Below are positions 38,112 to 51,366 of a DNA stretch of 64,000 bases, in pieces. This stretch comes from Oscheius dolichura (lineage: Eukaryota > Nematoda > Chromadorea > Rhabditida > Rhabditidae). Position 1 is the first letter of the stretch. Every line of letters starts with the position of its first letter. The notes beneath the pieces are model-generated. The model worked only from the letters and a program-made list of their open reading frames with translations, searched no databases and had not been told where the DNA came from. Location: assembly GCA_932521035.1 (NCBI GenBank), contig OW051495.1:2604001-2668000 (forward strand), given 5' to 3'. Both the position numbers and the translations under genes were made by a program.

Positions 38112-38377
38112 CATCAAGAACTCGTTACTGACACATGAGATTTTATTTCTGTTTTTGCAATTGATAAACCATATCGAATTGTCATCTAATGAGTTTTTTG
38201 GGATCTCAGGAGTGAAATCTAATTGAATGACAACAATTTTACTACTATATTTGATATTTTCAGTAGATGGAATTGTCAGATCTTACTGCCAAAACTCATT
38301 AGACAACAATTCGATGTGCTCTATCGATTGCAAAAGTCAGAAATGGAATCCGATGAGCCAGTAAAGAGTTCTTGATC
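38112..38377. repeat. Inverted repeat (hairpin), about 100-bp arms
   Basis: Left arm 38112-38212 and right arm 38281-38377 pair imperfectly: ATCAAGAACTC...ACTG, ATCGAATTGT and CTAATGAGTTTT recur as reverse complements. The spacer is about 68 nt. Could be a foldback element or a source of double-stranded RNA. Confidence 0.7.
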
Positions 38378-39136
38378 CATTCAGATGAGACACATTTCAA
38401 TAGAAACAATTCAGTACGTAATCACGTCCTGTCCAAGATTTGTGCTGTGCATGAAAATAGACGACGAAAGGCTGCTCCGTGGCAAATTCTGAAAGTAGAC
38501 GCGCTCCATATGAAACAGTCCTTCGCTTCAAAAATCATCAAAACCTTCGTCGAGAAACTTCTTTTTCTCGGGGTGGCATATTTTTCCTTTCGCTTTTCTC
38601 AGTGTGCTCTCGTTCGCGATAATTGTATTTTGCCTAAAATAATATCAAATGCCCAACTCCTACATTCTCGTTCTCTGTAAATAGAGGTATACAATGCATC
38701 TCATTTTATTTGCTGGTTGTCATTGTTTGATCACTCAACCTTGTTTGGAGATATTCTAATCGCTGATTTGATCCATGTATTTCCAGGTTAACCTTTACGT
38801 TGCAACTTGCAGTAAGGAAATCTGGTCGTCGGTGACCAGAAGAAGTGAGTGCTTCGACAGATTTTTGTCATCGCTAAATTTCGTAACATTGCTTATTGCG
38901 CGTTTCGCTGACATTTTTTCGAACGCAACCTAATGGTTATTCTTTTGCTAATACTGTGCTGCTTGTCAAAGGCAATAACTAGGCAGAAGTAAATGCTCGT
39001 TTGTTATGATAACCGCATGAACAATTTTCTCTTCGAAGTAAAAGCAACACCAAAATCACCAAATGAGATTTGCCTTATATTTTTTGTGCCCCCTAGATAG
39101 TACATATATCAGCATTTAATTTTATCTTTTCAGTTC

Positions 39137-42100
39137 ATGCTGTGTGAAAACAACGGAAATTTAGCCACCTCCCCGCCGAGCAAGAAATCTAAGCTGTTTG
39201 GAGCTGAAGACGCTCAGGTACCGCTGTTCTCCTTTTTCTGTAAATTGCTCCACGGCTTCCTTTTGAACTGCCACTTTCGTTTCATCACAAATTAGCTTGT
39301 TACCAAGCAACCAAATGGCGCTCGTTCGCTGATAGCAGACAATGCTGCGCGCTTCCATGCATCACAACGAATGTATCGTCACTTTCTTTTGATATCACCG
39401 GTACGAGACTTACATGCCCAAAACGCAAATTTTACTACAAATCTCGTTGTTACGTGTGCAATAATTTTATTTTAGAAAATGGATACCTCTGACAATGCCA
39501 CATACGATAGCAATCTCTACAGCAGGCAGCTGTGAGTTGTTAGATATGCACTTTCTAAACACCTTGAATTTAGCTATGCTATTGGAGAATCGGCCATGAT
39601 GCATCTTCGCTCAGCATCCGTCCTAATTTCAGGACTATCATCTGTAGGAGTAGAGATTAGTAAGAATCTCATTTTGGCTGGTTCGTATCCTATTCTCGTT
39701 TCATTGTAACCTCTTTTAGGTATTAGAAATGTTACCCTCCATGATACCAAAGTAACCGCATGGTCCGATTTATCTGGACAGTATTACCTCCGAGAAGCTG
39801 ATATTGGTAGAAATAGGGCAACTGCCTGCTTCGAGAAACTTGCGGAGCTCAACGACAGTGTGAATGTCCAGATGATAACTGAGCCACTTTCTTCCGATCT
39901 TCTCCAAAATTTTGATGTATTTAACTCGAAATATTGTTAAAGGCAATTTCAGCTTGTAATTCTTACTGATTCTCCTCGTGCACAACAAGAAGCTGTAGGG
40001 AAATGGACCCGAGCTCATGGAAAACGGCTTCTATTAGCCGATGCTAGAGGGCTTTTTAGCTACGTTTTTGTGGATTTGGGGGAAAAGCATCGCATAGAAG
40101 ATAAAAATGGCGAACATGTCAAAGAGGTTTGTTTTAATTGTGAGTGCAATAATTCTTGTTTTCAGTTTCTCATTGAAACGATTAATGAGATTGGTGATGT
40201 AACAACATTGGAAAACATTTTCCATGGTCTCGAAGATGGTGACTACGTCACATTTAGTGAAATTAAAAAAGGCATGGATGGACTCGATGAATGCAAGCCT
40301 CTCAAAATTCAAGTCAAAAGTAATTTTCATTGCATAATACACGCAAATTCTTTTTAGAGCCGCATGTGTTCAATATTGGAGAAGAAGCGGTAAAGAACTT
40401 ACCTCCTCACGAGGAAGGAGGAAGATGCCGCCAAGTCAAGGTGCCTACATTTATCTCTCACAAGCCCTTGGAGAAATCACTTATCGAGCCAGAATTTCTC
40501 ATTTGGGACTTCGCAAAATTCGATTTTCCTGAACAGCTTCATGCTCTATGGACAGCACTGTATAAATTTGAAGCTAAACATGGACGGACACCTGCTCCTC
40601 GAAGTGATGCCGATGTGAAACTGCTCAAGGCAGAATTGCCCTCTGATGCAAATGTAGATGAAAAGTTGCTTAAAACATTCAGTTATCAGGTAACTCGTGT
40701 GAATTCCTTGCATTTTTTTTTTCACTTTTAGGCTGCTGGTAATCTTGTAACGGTAGCTAGTGTTGTCGGAGGAATTGCTGCACAAGAGGCTATGAAAGCA
40801 GTCACTCATCACACTACTCCATTAAACCAGTGGTTATATATTGACCATCTCGATGCGCTCCCAGGAAGCTGGAATAATTATGACAATGAAAAGCTGACGG
40901 AAGAAGATTGTGCACCTGTAATTGTTCATCGGTATATTGGCGTAATATAATTATTTAGAGAAACACACGTTATGATGGACAAGCAGCTGTGTTCGGATGG
41001 CCTTATCAAGAAGCTTTATTCAAGCAAAGATGGTTTATTGTAGGAGCTGGTGCTATTGGTTGTGAGCTGTTAAAGAACTTTGCTTTGATGGGAGTCGGCT
41101 GTGGCTCTAACGGTCTTATCAAAATCACCGATATGGATCAGATTGAAATATCCAATCTCAACAGACAGTTCCTCTTCAGAAGACTAGATGTCGGAGTAGG
41201 TTTTTTTGCTATTTTTTACCTCCTTTCTATCTTCTAACCCTAGTCATTGATAAATTTAGCAAAAGAAATCTGTGTGTGCCGCCCGTGCTGTAGCAGCCTT
41301 TAATCCTGATGCAAACATTGAAGCCTTAGCCGAGCGTGTAGGAGCAGACACTGAGAAAATTTTCAACGACGCGTTCTTCGAGGAATTACATGGAGTGGCC
41401 AACGCTTTGGACAATGTTGATGCTCGTAAGCTTATTTGTAAATGATATGTGTATATGTTATATTAGGGCGTTATATGGATCGGCGTTGTGTTTACTACCG
41501 CCTTCCTCTTCTCGAATCAGGAACAATGGGAACCAAAGGAAATACCCAAGTCGTTTATCCCTTCCTGACGGAATCGTACGGGTTAGTTTGTTTGTAGCGT
41601 TCGTTATCTGTATCTATTTTAGATCCTCGATTGACCCTCCGGAGAAAGACATTCCAATTTGCACGTTGAAGAATTTCCCTTATGAAATTCAACACACAAT
41701 CCAATGGGCTCGCGAACTTTTCGAAGGGCTCTTTAGCGGCCCAGCGGACACAACAAACCGTTTCTTAGAAAACGAGCGAGGATTCCTAGAAAGTCTGGAG
41801 CAACATAATCCTGCCCAAAGAGCCCAAATGCTTTCCCAAGTCAAGGAAATGCTTATTGATTTCAAGCCTTCAAAGGCTGCTGATTCTGTAAAATGGGCCA
41901 GACATTTGTTCCAAGTCAGTTTGATCCATTTTTTGCCTATTCTAAGCTTTAGGAGCATTACCACAATAATATTGCTCAAATGCTACACTCCTTCCCTCCT
42001 GATCAAGTTACGGATCAGGGAGCTCGATTCTGGTCTGGTACCAAACGCTGTCCTCACACGCTTACATGGGATCCTAGTCGATTGGAGCATTTCCATTTCG

Positions 42101-43198
42101 TTTATGCTGCTTCTATTTTACATTCCCAAATGTATGGGTTGGAACCGATCACTGATGCGCAGAAAATTATTGAAGTTTGTATTATTTTTTATTGAAAAAT
42201 TATTTTTTTTTGTAGATCGCCAAGTCTGTGCAAGTGGAAGCATTTAGAGCAAGAGTTGGTGTGAAGATTGCCGTCACCGATGAAGAAGCCCAACGTCAGG
42301 GCGAAACAGATGATGGTGATGTTGTTTTGGAACAGATCAAGCTTGCCTTAGCTCGTGTGAACGCCCAGGATACGCCTCGGTTAAATGCAATCGATTTTGA
42401 AAAGGTATACTGCGTCGAGTTATTTTTAATACCAACTATTATAGGATGATGATACTAATCACCACATGGAGTTTATCACTGCAGCTTCAAATCTACGCGC
42501 CGAAAACTACGACATTGCTCCTGCTGATCGCATGAAAACAAAACAAATCGCTGGTCGCATTATTCCTGCTTTGGCTACTACAACAGCTGCAGTGGCAGGA
42601 CTTGTCTGCACGGAATTCTTCAAAATTATTGATGAAAATGGAATTTCTGCGACCCCCTTGGATAGGTTCAAGAATGGTACTCTTATATTGCTTTTGATCT
42701 TAACTATATTGTAGGATTCATCAATCTTGCTCTTCCCTTCTTTGGTTTCTCGGAGCCTATTGCTGCACCTAAGAAGAAATATGGAGATCATGAGTTTACG
42801 TTGTGGGATCGTTTGGAACTTAAAGGACCTAAAACTATGCAAGAACTACTCGATTGGTTCAAGGTATGCTTGTGTAAATGTGATTTATATTTTGTGTTCA
42901 GGAAACTACTGGCTTTGAAGCTTCAATGATCTCTTCTGGAGTTTCCCTGATTTATAGCGGGTTTATGATGAATGAAAGGAAGAAGGCCGAACGTTTAGCG
43001 ATGGAGTTAGTTTATTGCTCTTTTTTTATAATTATATTTATTACAACATATTGTACATTTTGCAGAGTAAAAGAAGCTATCGAAACTGTATCTAAAATTC
43101 GTATCCCTGATTGGCAAAAAGCGGTGGTCATAGAAATTATGGCCGAAGATCAGGATAACGAGGATGTTGATACGCCTTATATTCGATATGTATTGTAA
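39137..43198 (+). CDS. uba-1: Ubiquitin-activating enzyme E1
   Basis: Eighteen exons: 39137-39217, 39476-39531, 39574-39680, 39720-39916, 39953-40126, 40166-40319, 40358-40689, 40732-40917, 40959-41195, 41260-41425, 41467-41581, 41623-41914, 41953-42174, 42216-42404, 42445-42676, 42715-42863, 42902-43005 and 43066-43198. Total 3126 nt (1041 aa; human UBA1 is 1058). Domains: inactive adenylation half ([17 protein letters not shown]), active adenylation half ([31 protein letters not shown]), catalytic Cys near residue 615 in [10 protein letters not shown], second catalytic Cys half-domain, and C-terminal ubiquitin-fold domain ending PYIRYVL. The enzyme adenylates ubiquitin with ATP and passes it to E2s. 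Thirteen introns are 36-42 nt. An acceptor (TCTTTTCAG) lies 3 nt before the ATG. Codons mostly end in A/T. Confidence 0.97.
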
Positions 43199-43429
43199 AC
43201 TTTTTTATTTATGAAAATTGTATTGAAACACTTACTGAGTCATTGGAAAGTGGCATCGACTTCTTGGTCAAAAAGACAGACATCTGGTTTCTTATCAAAT
43301 AGGAAAATGGATGCAAAAGAAACATAAGATGAAAGAACCCTTTTTGCTCAGAGGATACACGCATCGCTAAAGCTGATCACACTATCACCTTCCTATTTTG
43401 TAATTTCTAATCATCATCGATCTTTACGC

Positions 43430-44362
43430 CTAAGATGCGGTCTCTAAGATTCGAGCAGTTCCGCGGGTGGTATCCACCGGTGGATCTCAGAATAGCTTTT
43501 ACCATATACTATCCAACTCAGTTTTTCACGCTGATCACGAATACGAAGGTTAGAATTCTTCAAAATACGATTTTGGTGGCTAAAATCCTCTTTTAAAATT
43601 TCGTCGATGACAAAATTAACTTTTTTATTTCCTATTGAACCACTATATTTCTATAGCTTGTTCGCATCGGCGCGATGAGCTGAGTTTGATGGCAAAAGAA
43701 TTTTCCCGATTTCATCCACGTTTAGCAGAGAAAATCGCGATTTTGTGCCAAAAACCATGAGTTTTTTGAAGAAATCCATGGCTGGGTCAAAAATTCATTG
43801 GATGGAGCACCCTAGCGACATCAGCATCGTATTCTCTGGCATTTTTTACACTAGGGGGCATCATTAAATCAAGAAGAAAAGGTGGTACAGTGTCACTTCC
43901 ATAGCGTGGAAGTTGCGCAGTGAGCCGACCGCGCTTCTGCCTTTTCTCTCTTCATATCACAAAAGCACTCATTCAGATTAGCTGTGACAAACCAATACAG
44001 GGACCGGCAAACTCAGCTTTCCATGCTGATTCCGATTATGTAAAAACAACAAAATCGCGATTTTCTCTGCTAAACGTGGATGAAATCGGGAAAATTCTTT
44101 TGCCATCAAACTCAGCTCATCGCGCCGATGCGAACAAGCTATAGAAATATAGTGGTTCAATAGGAAATAAAAAAGTTAACTTTGTCATCGACGAAATTTT
44201 AAAAGAGGATTTTAGCCACCAAAATCGTATTTTGAAGAATTCTAACCTTCGTATTCGTGATCAGCGTGAAAAACTGAGTTGGATAGTATATGATAAAAGC
44301 TATTCTGAGATCCACCGGCGGAATGGATTCCTCGAATCTTACGCAGACCGCATCCTAAGATG
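43430..44362. mobile_element. Long inverted-repeat (foldback) element between UBA1 and MAM gene
   Basis: Arms 43430-43746 and 44050-44362 are nearly perfect reverse complements, about 315 bp each, joined by a roughly 300-nt loop. Shared blocks include AAAATCGCGATTTT-adjacent sequence, CATCGGCGCGATGAGCTGAG and ATCCACCGG(T/C)GGA. No transposase frame in the loop. It lies in the convergent 3' region of UBA1 (+) and the MAM protein (-). Confidence 0.88.
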
Positions 44363-44746
44363 TAATGAACAGAATCTGCTGTTTGGATTCTTTCTGTTAT
44401 CTTCTACGTTCTTTGCAATGCTCTCACCACTCCGGACTTCCACTCATATCAGTCTAGATAACATTGGTTGACTATTTTGAGGAAAGCAGTAAATCTGTTT
44501 AGCCAATGGCCGAATATAGCCCGTTTCCAACCGGAAAGACGCGTATTTGTTTCATTTTTGGTCTGTTTTGTGGCGCGAGGTTACAGAAATTACCTTTAGC
44601 CGCGGCTTTTCCGCTGTAAACCGACTATAACACAACCGGGTCTTTATTTTTATTTTCAAATTGAAATAAATGCAAATTTTGGCAAATAAACCTGTACTGA
44701 TTGCACAATAATTGAGCGAGGATCTCTAGAAATTGTTTCCTTTCCC

Positions 44747-47700
44747 CTAACAGACTTCGTTGTCATATATATCGGTCAGTTTGAGCCGTGTGATGTGTAG
44801 CTGTCCTTTCTGTCCCCCCTCAGCCAATTTCACCGAGAAGTACACCTAAACCGGGATATATCATCGACTAGGCTATCTCCCTCCTACCTTTGTGTCACTA
44901 GGAACCACCTCGATGTAGTCTTCCCGGCTCTTTTCCACTTTGTAACAATTCTCGAGTTCCTTGTTGGCCCCGTCGTTACAGACATATAATATAATGTCGC
45001 CGACAATATCATACGAGAAATGGAGCCGGGCGACGGCGTTCAACCGGAAGGAGGGACTCTCAATCAGCCCCACCGGGCGGCGATGACTCAATTTCAAGAA
45101 GAGCTTATTGTTGGCTACCTGAAATATTTTCCTCTATTTTTTAAAAGTTATGGGATACCTTGAAAAGGGCAAATTTGTTCATTGAAGGCGAATCGTAGAG
45201 ACAGGCATGGTTGTGGGAGAAGTCGCAGGACAGGAGGCGACAGACATTGGCATCGGGTTGGTCGGCCGTGGGGCGGAAGGACTTGGAGGAGAGCTGGCGG
45301 ATCAGGGCCGGGCACAACTCCCCCTTCACTTCGAGATTATCCACCATGGTCATTCCCTGAAGAGGGTAGGGGGATGTGGAGAGAGCGAGTACCTGATCGT
45401 CGGCCAGGGCGCGGAGTCCTACTCGAAAGGGTCTCTCAATCAGGGGCAGGTCGACGATTACTCGACCAGCTTGGGCTGGCTGGCAGTCCAACAGGGAGGG
45501 AAGGGCCTCGTCTACCAGACAGACCTAAATATCATACATTTCAATTTTGGGTAGATTTTATAGGAAAGATGAAGATTTGAAGATTATGATAGGAAAATAG
45601 TCACAACCGAAACATTACCATGCCAAATGAGAGGTGGCTCATTTCAAGGCAGGGTAAAACAGATAAAGCCTCTTGAAATTTTGAAAAGTTTCGAAAAATC
45701 CATAAAGAGGCGCTTGAGGGCATTGAGAGATTGGCATATTGGGCGAAATGTGACAATAATTTATAAATACCTGGAGAGAAGCAGTCCCCGTGTACCAGAG
45801 ATCAAATTGAATACTGGCATTCCCGCCCAAAACACATCGAATCACTTCGGAGAGCATCATGGCCGTACCGCCGGTCTCGAAACGAGCCACCGCGAAATCC
45901 GAATCTGTAAAATGGGACGGTTCTCTATATCCACTCGGGGGGAGTGATTGGATTACATGGAAGTTGCCGACTGGCTGTCAACGAGTAAAACTTCTCGGCA
46001 TTTACGGGCCCGTGGCCGATTTGCCACGAGGCCACGGCCAGCTCGTTGTCCGTCTCTTCTCCCTCAGCCGGACCCCAGACACAGTTGGCTGCACGTCTCT
46101 CGAAGTCGCAGGACAGCTCCTGAAATGTTGATCTTCTTTCCCACCCACGACTGGATAGAATCTTCCATACACTATCGCGCTGTTTATTTAGGCACAGCGG
46201 AACATGAAGAATACAGGGAAAGTTGCCACCAAATGGTCTCATTTATTGTTTGATTCTGAGCAGTCTACAACCCAAATCAGCCCAAAAAAAAAAAGCAAAG
46301 CAGTATCTTTTCGCGTGCTTATCTGTACCTACCAAAACAGTAAAAACACAGGACCAAAGAGCTCTGTTTGGCAATAAAACGGCTTGAACTTCCCATGCTT
46401 TCATCGAACATCTACAGAACGTCAGACAAATACATGCCTTTCTTATCTAGAGCTATGAAAACATGTGAAAACGGCGAAAACGGTGACCATTTCGATTAGA
46501 CAGTCGTTTCTTTGATTCTCGACCTCGTGCCACCGTATACATTTCTAGAATAAAGCTAGTACAAAACATTTGGAAATAAGGAAGTGCCAAATCTCATTTT
46601 CTCTGTATTTCTCTAGCTGTTGCTTCCGTGTAACATGTCGCTAGTTCCATAAAGCATTCTGCCAAACAGTTCTATGGAAGTATTGACCCACCGTAGCCGA
46701 GTTGACGTGTCGATTAATGAGAACACTGAGCATCGGCGTCGTGACGAACCGTTCCCCCAGGTCGAAGACGGACAACGCGTCTGTGCACAGCGTGGCCCGG
46801 TACTTGACGTCGTCCACAATGACGACATTATCAAAGGACGGATTGAAGGAGGCCACCCGGATGGCAATCTGGAATATGCTCTCGGCGGGGCGGCTCAACT
46901 CACGTAGAAGTTCTTGGCCCCCTTGTGGAAGGTGACCATGGCCGGGGCGGGGGAACTGCCGGCCGGGACCGGCTGGCACTCGATGTCGTGGCCCATCAGG
47001 TCGACGGCACACGCCTGGAGGGCCAGCTCGCGGGTGTGCCAGAACCGGAAGGAGAGCTCGTTCTCGGTGAGACTCTGACAAGTGATCGGGTCCGAACGGA
47101 GCACGTCTACTTTCGCCTGGAAGGGAGAAATACGGCTGAGTATCAAATGGCTACGCAGGAAAATGAGGAGCTCCCTTACCTTGCTATCCTGCTCGATGTA
47201 CAGTATGGCATAGCTCCCCGTCGGCCCGATATCGTTTCCAGTAATATTCACAATGAATTCTCGGGGCAGCTGGCTTCGCGACCTCTTCCAAAGCTGGAAA
47301 TTCTCCCTGTTTCTAGATATGATACTCCCAAACCACGCTAGATTCTCCCCCGCTCCGCCATCGACACCGTTGGTCGAAAGATTCGCAATCCAGCTGACTG
47401 GCAGTCTCGATCGGCTTCCCCTCGGCAGCTGTAAGCATAGAGAACGAGTTGAAATCATCTCCCAGGTCAACTGAAATAATTTTCAAAAGAGAAATAAGAG
47501 GGCAGAGTACCAGAGACCTTGCAGAGGGAAGCACTGTAGAAGATGTTGTCGACCATCACGAAGGAGCCCTCCTGGGTGGCCATGTCGTGCGCCCGGATGC
47601 CCAATCTTCAAAGGGAAAAGTTGTTATGTTTCGGGATGCCCATAAGAGAATCCATTCCCGCGGATGTCTTTAGTCGACACGCAATTGTCGAAGATAATCT

Positions 47701-50331
47701 TCCTCATGTTTGAGCCATTCTTTATCAACAGCCATTTCTATTCTCCCGGTTGCGCAGCGCTTTTGTGACGCGTCCCTTTGCCCTTCCCCCCTCGGCAAAG
47801 AATACCAAGGGTACTCTTCAATAATCTTCAAAAGAGAGGCTCCTGCATGTTTTGGTATCAATAGCCACTTCTATCCCCCGGGTTGTATGTTCTGTTGTTA
47901 CCGCCTCAAAATAGGAGACCTCCCGGATGGTCAGTCTTCAATGAAATCAATTGTTCCGTATGTTTCGGAGCGTCTACATCAATTGCCGTGTTTATTCTCC
48001 AATATTCCACCGCAGCAACCTTGTCGTTGATTATAAGATTCCAATGTAACTCTCAAGTTATTTTTCAAAAGTTACAGTTCATTTCTAACACATTTTATGG
48101 GCAAATGTCTCGGGTACAGGATTCCTAGAGTAGAAATGAATGATATTACCGTAACCATCAGCAGAAAGGTCATGGCGTTTCCATTGAAAGACGACTGTAT
48201 ATTACCTTCTGCGTCAGGCTTCCCTTATCAAATAGCCATCTTCATTTCCAGTAGTAGAATATTGTCCTCTCGGTTATTTTCCCTCCATTCTCTCTTCCCC
48301 GCCTAGCCGTTTCATACTCCAGACATACTCTCGCGGCTAACTTTCCCTCCCTGCCCCTCCCTCCCTCCAAATCTGGTTACTTTTTACCTGTAGTCGGTTG
48401 GTTTTTGCGTGGATATTGTTCCGTGAGGAGACTTTGCGTTGCAAATAGCGCAATTAGCCGGTCGTCGTCGGGAATGGCGTCAACCCGTTGCGATCCGGTG
48501 TTCTTTTCCTTCTCTCTCGCTCGTGCCGCCCGCCAAATGATTACGCAAGACTCTTGGTGATTTGGATGGTGGGCAATAGAGAATAAGAAGAAGGAGAAGG
48601 GGAAGAAGATAAAGGGAAACACTCACCGGAAGGGGGTATCGCGGGGCGCGATCTCGGCGTGACATTCCGTGTTCAGATGCACCGTGCCTGAAAAAGGGAG
48701 CTCTTTTATTATTTTTTGAGTAAGAGGGATGATAGAAATGGAGGTCTTATTACTAATATTATTGGATGGTTCGAAGATCGATAACTATTATAAAATTTTA
48801 ATAATGAAATTAGGCGAGGCTTTCGATACACTTGAAAATGTTCCTCCTTATAAGTTATAACAACATCTTCTTGTAATGTTCCACCGCCAGAATTAGAGGT
48901 AACCTGGGTAGAGCCTCATAATAGATTAGTATTGTTCAGGAACCAGCCCGTCAACTCACCACAGTCAACCGATTATTTTCCTTTTAGATAGCATCAAGGC
49001 TAACAAATTGCCTTTCTTTCTGTGGACATACTGCTAGATTTCGATTTATTCCCGTTTAAATCTGATTTAAAACCTCCAAAAATAGCCGGAGACTGCTTGA
49101 TAGTTCTCGTAATCTCTTTTTTTTGTTCTGCTATTACTCTGGGTATTCTCTAGAGTCTAGACAAGCAGTCTATCAACAGTCAAGCGGCTATTTCCTCCGG
49201 TTTTACCAAGAAAGGATGTTATGTATGAGCTAATACATTACAGAGCGAGATCCCCTTTATAAACTTGGTTCAAAACTTTCAAAAATTGAAAATTTCTCCT
49301 TCTTCGAGGGGTCGCGTTTTGTAATGCTTTACCCCGCACATAAATTACTTGTTGTTTTGGTCCCAACAATAGTTGATGCCATTAGGGGGTCAATAAATCA
49401 GGAAGATAATGCCTCAAAAATGTCATCTTATGAGATGTTTTGTATTGTTTCACTGCAATAATAAAGCGCTCCTGATATCGATTCGGGTAATAATTAGATC
49501 TGGGCATTTTAGGAAGTCCAGCCCTCCTCTACTCACCGCAGTCGACGTACGGCTTATCGTATGCCAGCTTGTAGCCGCCGTTCTTCTTGTCGTCCTCGAC
49601 GAGGACCACCTCGACCCGGGCACTGTTATAGACCCAATATCTGTAAGGACAGCCCGCTGTATACGATCCCCCGGTGACTCACGTAAAAGTCAGGTTTCCC
49701 GTGGAATTTTGGCAGCCAATCGGCGAGCTGAACAGAATTGCGTGCTGTTCCTCGCGGCGTTTATCACCCGTGAAGATAAACTTATCGCCTGGAATCCGGT
49801 TGAAAAACGAACGAAATCTGGGAAAGGAGACCTTGAGCCACCCGGGTGGGTCCCGGAGCGACACGGAACGGCGGGAATTCGGTGTGGTCGGTCTTTTCGA
49901 AGAGATAGAAATCCAGCGAGTCCAGCTGGTATTTGTCTTCCATGTTGGTCCATTGACACTTGGAAAATTCCCCGAAATTACAATTCAATGCACTGGCATG
50001 ACGGACGGGGCGGGAGGAAAATGCTGGAATTGGTAATTACCGTAGAAAATAGGGGAAGAAGGGATTACCTGACTTCGAGAGACCGTTGGGGATCCATTCA
50101 ATACCGAGTTGTTCTCGGAGACGGTCTCTTTCGGCCTCGTAGCCCGGCATACAACTCCATACTACTGGAAAATGAAGGATTAGGATGGATAGAGGGGGTA
50201 CGGTAGGGATTACGTGGTCCAATTTTAAAATCCCAAGAGAAACGGGTTAGTTTTCTATGGTCAACGATCGCTAACACAGGTAATACTGATAATATGAGCT
50301 CTTGAGGATATTTACAATTTTTAGGAAGCAT
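44747..50331 (-). CDS. Secreted protein with four tandem MAM-like domains
   Basis: Exons: 50214-50331, 50041-50164, 49832-49992, 49683-49788, 49537-49640, 48627-48687, 47511-47605, 47334-47470, 47180-47293, 46904-47116, 46692-46868, 45957-46119, 45771-45904, 45393-45524, 45159-45356, 44888-45118 and 44747-44845. Total 2367 nt, 788 aa. Four units begin with a Cys-Phe-Cys-Trp pattern (NCNFGEFSKCQW, LDCESFDQRCRW, LSCDFERRAANCVW, LSCDFSHNHACLY). Each ends with a strand-rich block and cysteine (FVMVDNIFYSASLC, VVIVDDVKYRATLC, MVDNLEVKGELC, RLKLTDIYDNEVC). This is MAM-like architecture (adhesive ectodomains), with no transmembrane segment at the C terminus. The first exon (hydrophobic ILSVLPVLAIV near the start) is the weakest call. 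Introns of 0.57-1.0 kb carry repeats. Codons mostly end in G/C. Confidence 0.75.
46120..46691. other. MAM-gene intron
   Basis: AT-rich 572-nt intron. Nothing else recognised. Confidence 0.6.
47606..48626. repeat. MAM-gene intron with degenerate repeats
   Basis: The pattern ATGTTT(C/T)GG, then ATCAA(T/C)AGCCA and TTCTATTCTCC, recurs at about 47627, 47706, 47848 and 47960. A shorter copy (TTATCAAATAGCCATCTTC) lies near 48227. Spacing is 80-145 bp, so these are diverged tandem copies. Confidence 0.45.
48688..49536. other. MAM-gene intron
   Basis: 849-nt AT-rich intron between the first MAM unit's exons. No further feature supported. Confidence 0.6.
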
Positions 50332-51366
50332 AAATAAGAGAAACTAATTTGGTTGTGTCTTTTCGGGAGAATGGCCGCTTTCCAAGAATAACTCCAATTC
50401 TAGAAAACCTTGCAATAAAGGCGAGCGTTTGACAATAAGAACACCGTTGAAAGACTATGCAGATACATATTGGGCCCGAAAAACACGAATAAATATAATC
50501 TAGAGGCAGAAAATGGAGGCAAAAGCTTGTTTCACAGCTGGAAAAGGGAAAATAAGGTCACATTCACCTTTTACAACTGCTAAACTCTATCAAAAACAGG
50601 AAGAAATGGAAAATTTACCAAAAAAAAAAGATTATTTTAGAGGTCTATTGCCTGGAAGTGCAATCGGCATGGATTATCATTTTTCGAATAAGTATTTATG
50701 GTAGAACTGTTTTGGCTGCATTCTGAATTGTCTGTGCCATTGAGCAGGTTATTCTTGCCGAAGAAATCGCCCCCGCGTCGAACTGGACTGTATTTTTCCA
50801 AGATATCAACGGCGCCTCTCGACGTTCTTGACAGGCTCACTAAAACAGAGCTGCCCCTTTGGATGGGGAGAATTGGGAGAGGAAGAAGTGAAACGGGGAA
50901 GGGAATAGAAAGAGTTTTGTTTTTTACCTTGGGGTATAAAGGTGGCCGTCGAGATAAGGAAGACGATCCTCATGTTTCGACGGGGCGCCGCGACTGGTCT
51001 CTGACGGACGACGGGTATCCAGCCCGCTAATAAGCCTCTACTAGCCTATTGCGCAGCCAACCCGACGCCCACCTTGGACGTCGTCGTGCCAATCGAGAAC
51101 CATCGGGATTTATCCCATTTCGGAGGGGAGAAAATAACGGGGGTTAAAATAATACATCCATGGCACGCTTGCCATCAGCAATTCCGTTCAACTTTTCGTC
51201 TTATTGTTTGACGCAAAGAATTTCCATTTTATCAGTTGAAGAGCAGGGGCGTTTGTTTCTTTCAAACTGTAACGAGGTAAACATAGATATCACGCGACCT
51301 CGACGTGTTCGTTTTTCCAAGATCAAAAAATTAAAAAATATAGAATACAATTGTAAAAATAGCTAT
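50332..51366. other. MAM-gene 5' flank / SAR1 3' flank
   Basis: No supported gene. A plus-strand frame at 50698-51030 has no exon signals or known match. Confidence 0.45.

Larger units (their letters stand above)
37159..39136. other. Repeat-rich interval upstream of UBA1
   Basis: Holds a TIR element (37349-37745) and a foldback hairpin (38112-38377). A plus-strand frame at 38372-38680 carries a DETHF string reminiscent of DDE transposases but is too degenerate to name. UBA1 5' untranslated sequence is expected near the right end. Confidence 0.5.

Noticed and set aside
38372-38680. Possible transposase remnant (DETHF string)
   Set aside because: A single five-residue resemblance in a 102-codon frame is not enough to call a DDE transposase.
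41390-42247. 285-aa plus-strand open frame
   Set aside because: It reads through UBA1 introns and mixes true exon 12 sequence with intron translation. The spliced model gives the full E1.
45207-45554. Overlapping plus-strand frames of about 115-130 aa
   Set aside because: Antisense to MAM exons 45159-45524.
49409-50206. 265-aa plus-strand open frame
   Set aside because: Antisense to MAM-gene exons 1-5. No family match and no splice logic; the minus-strand exons are phase-consistent.
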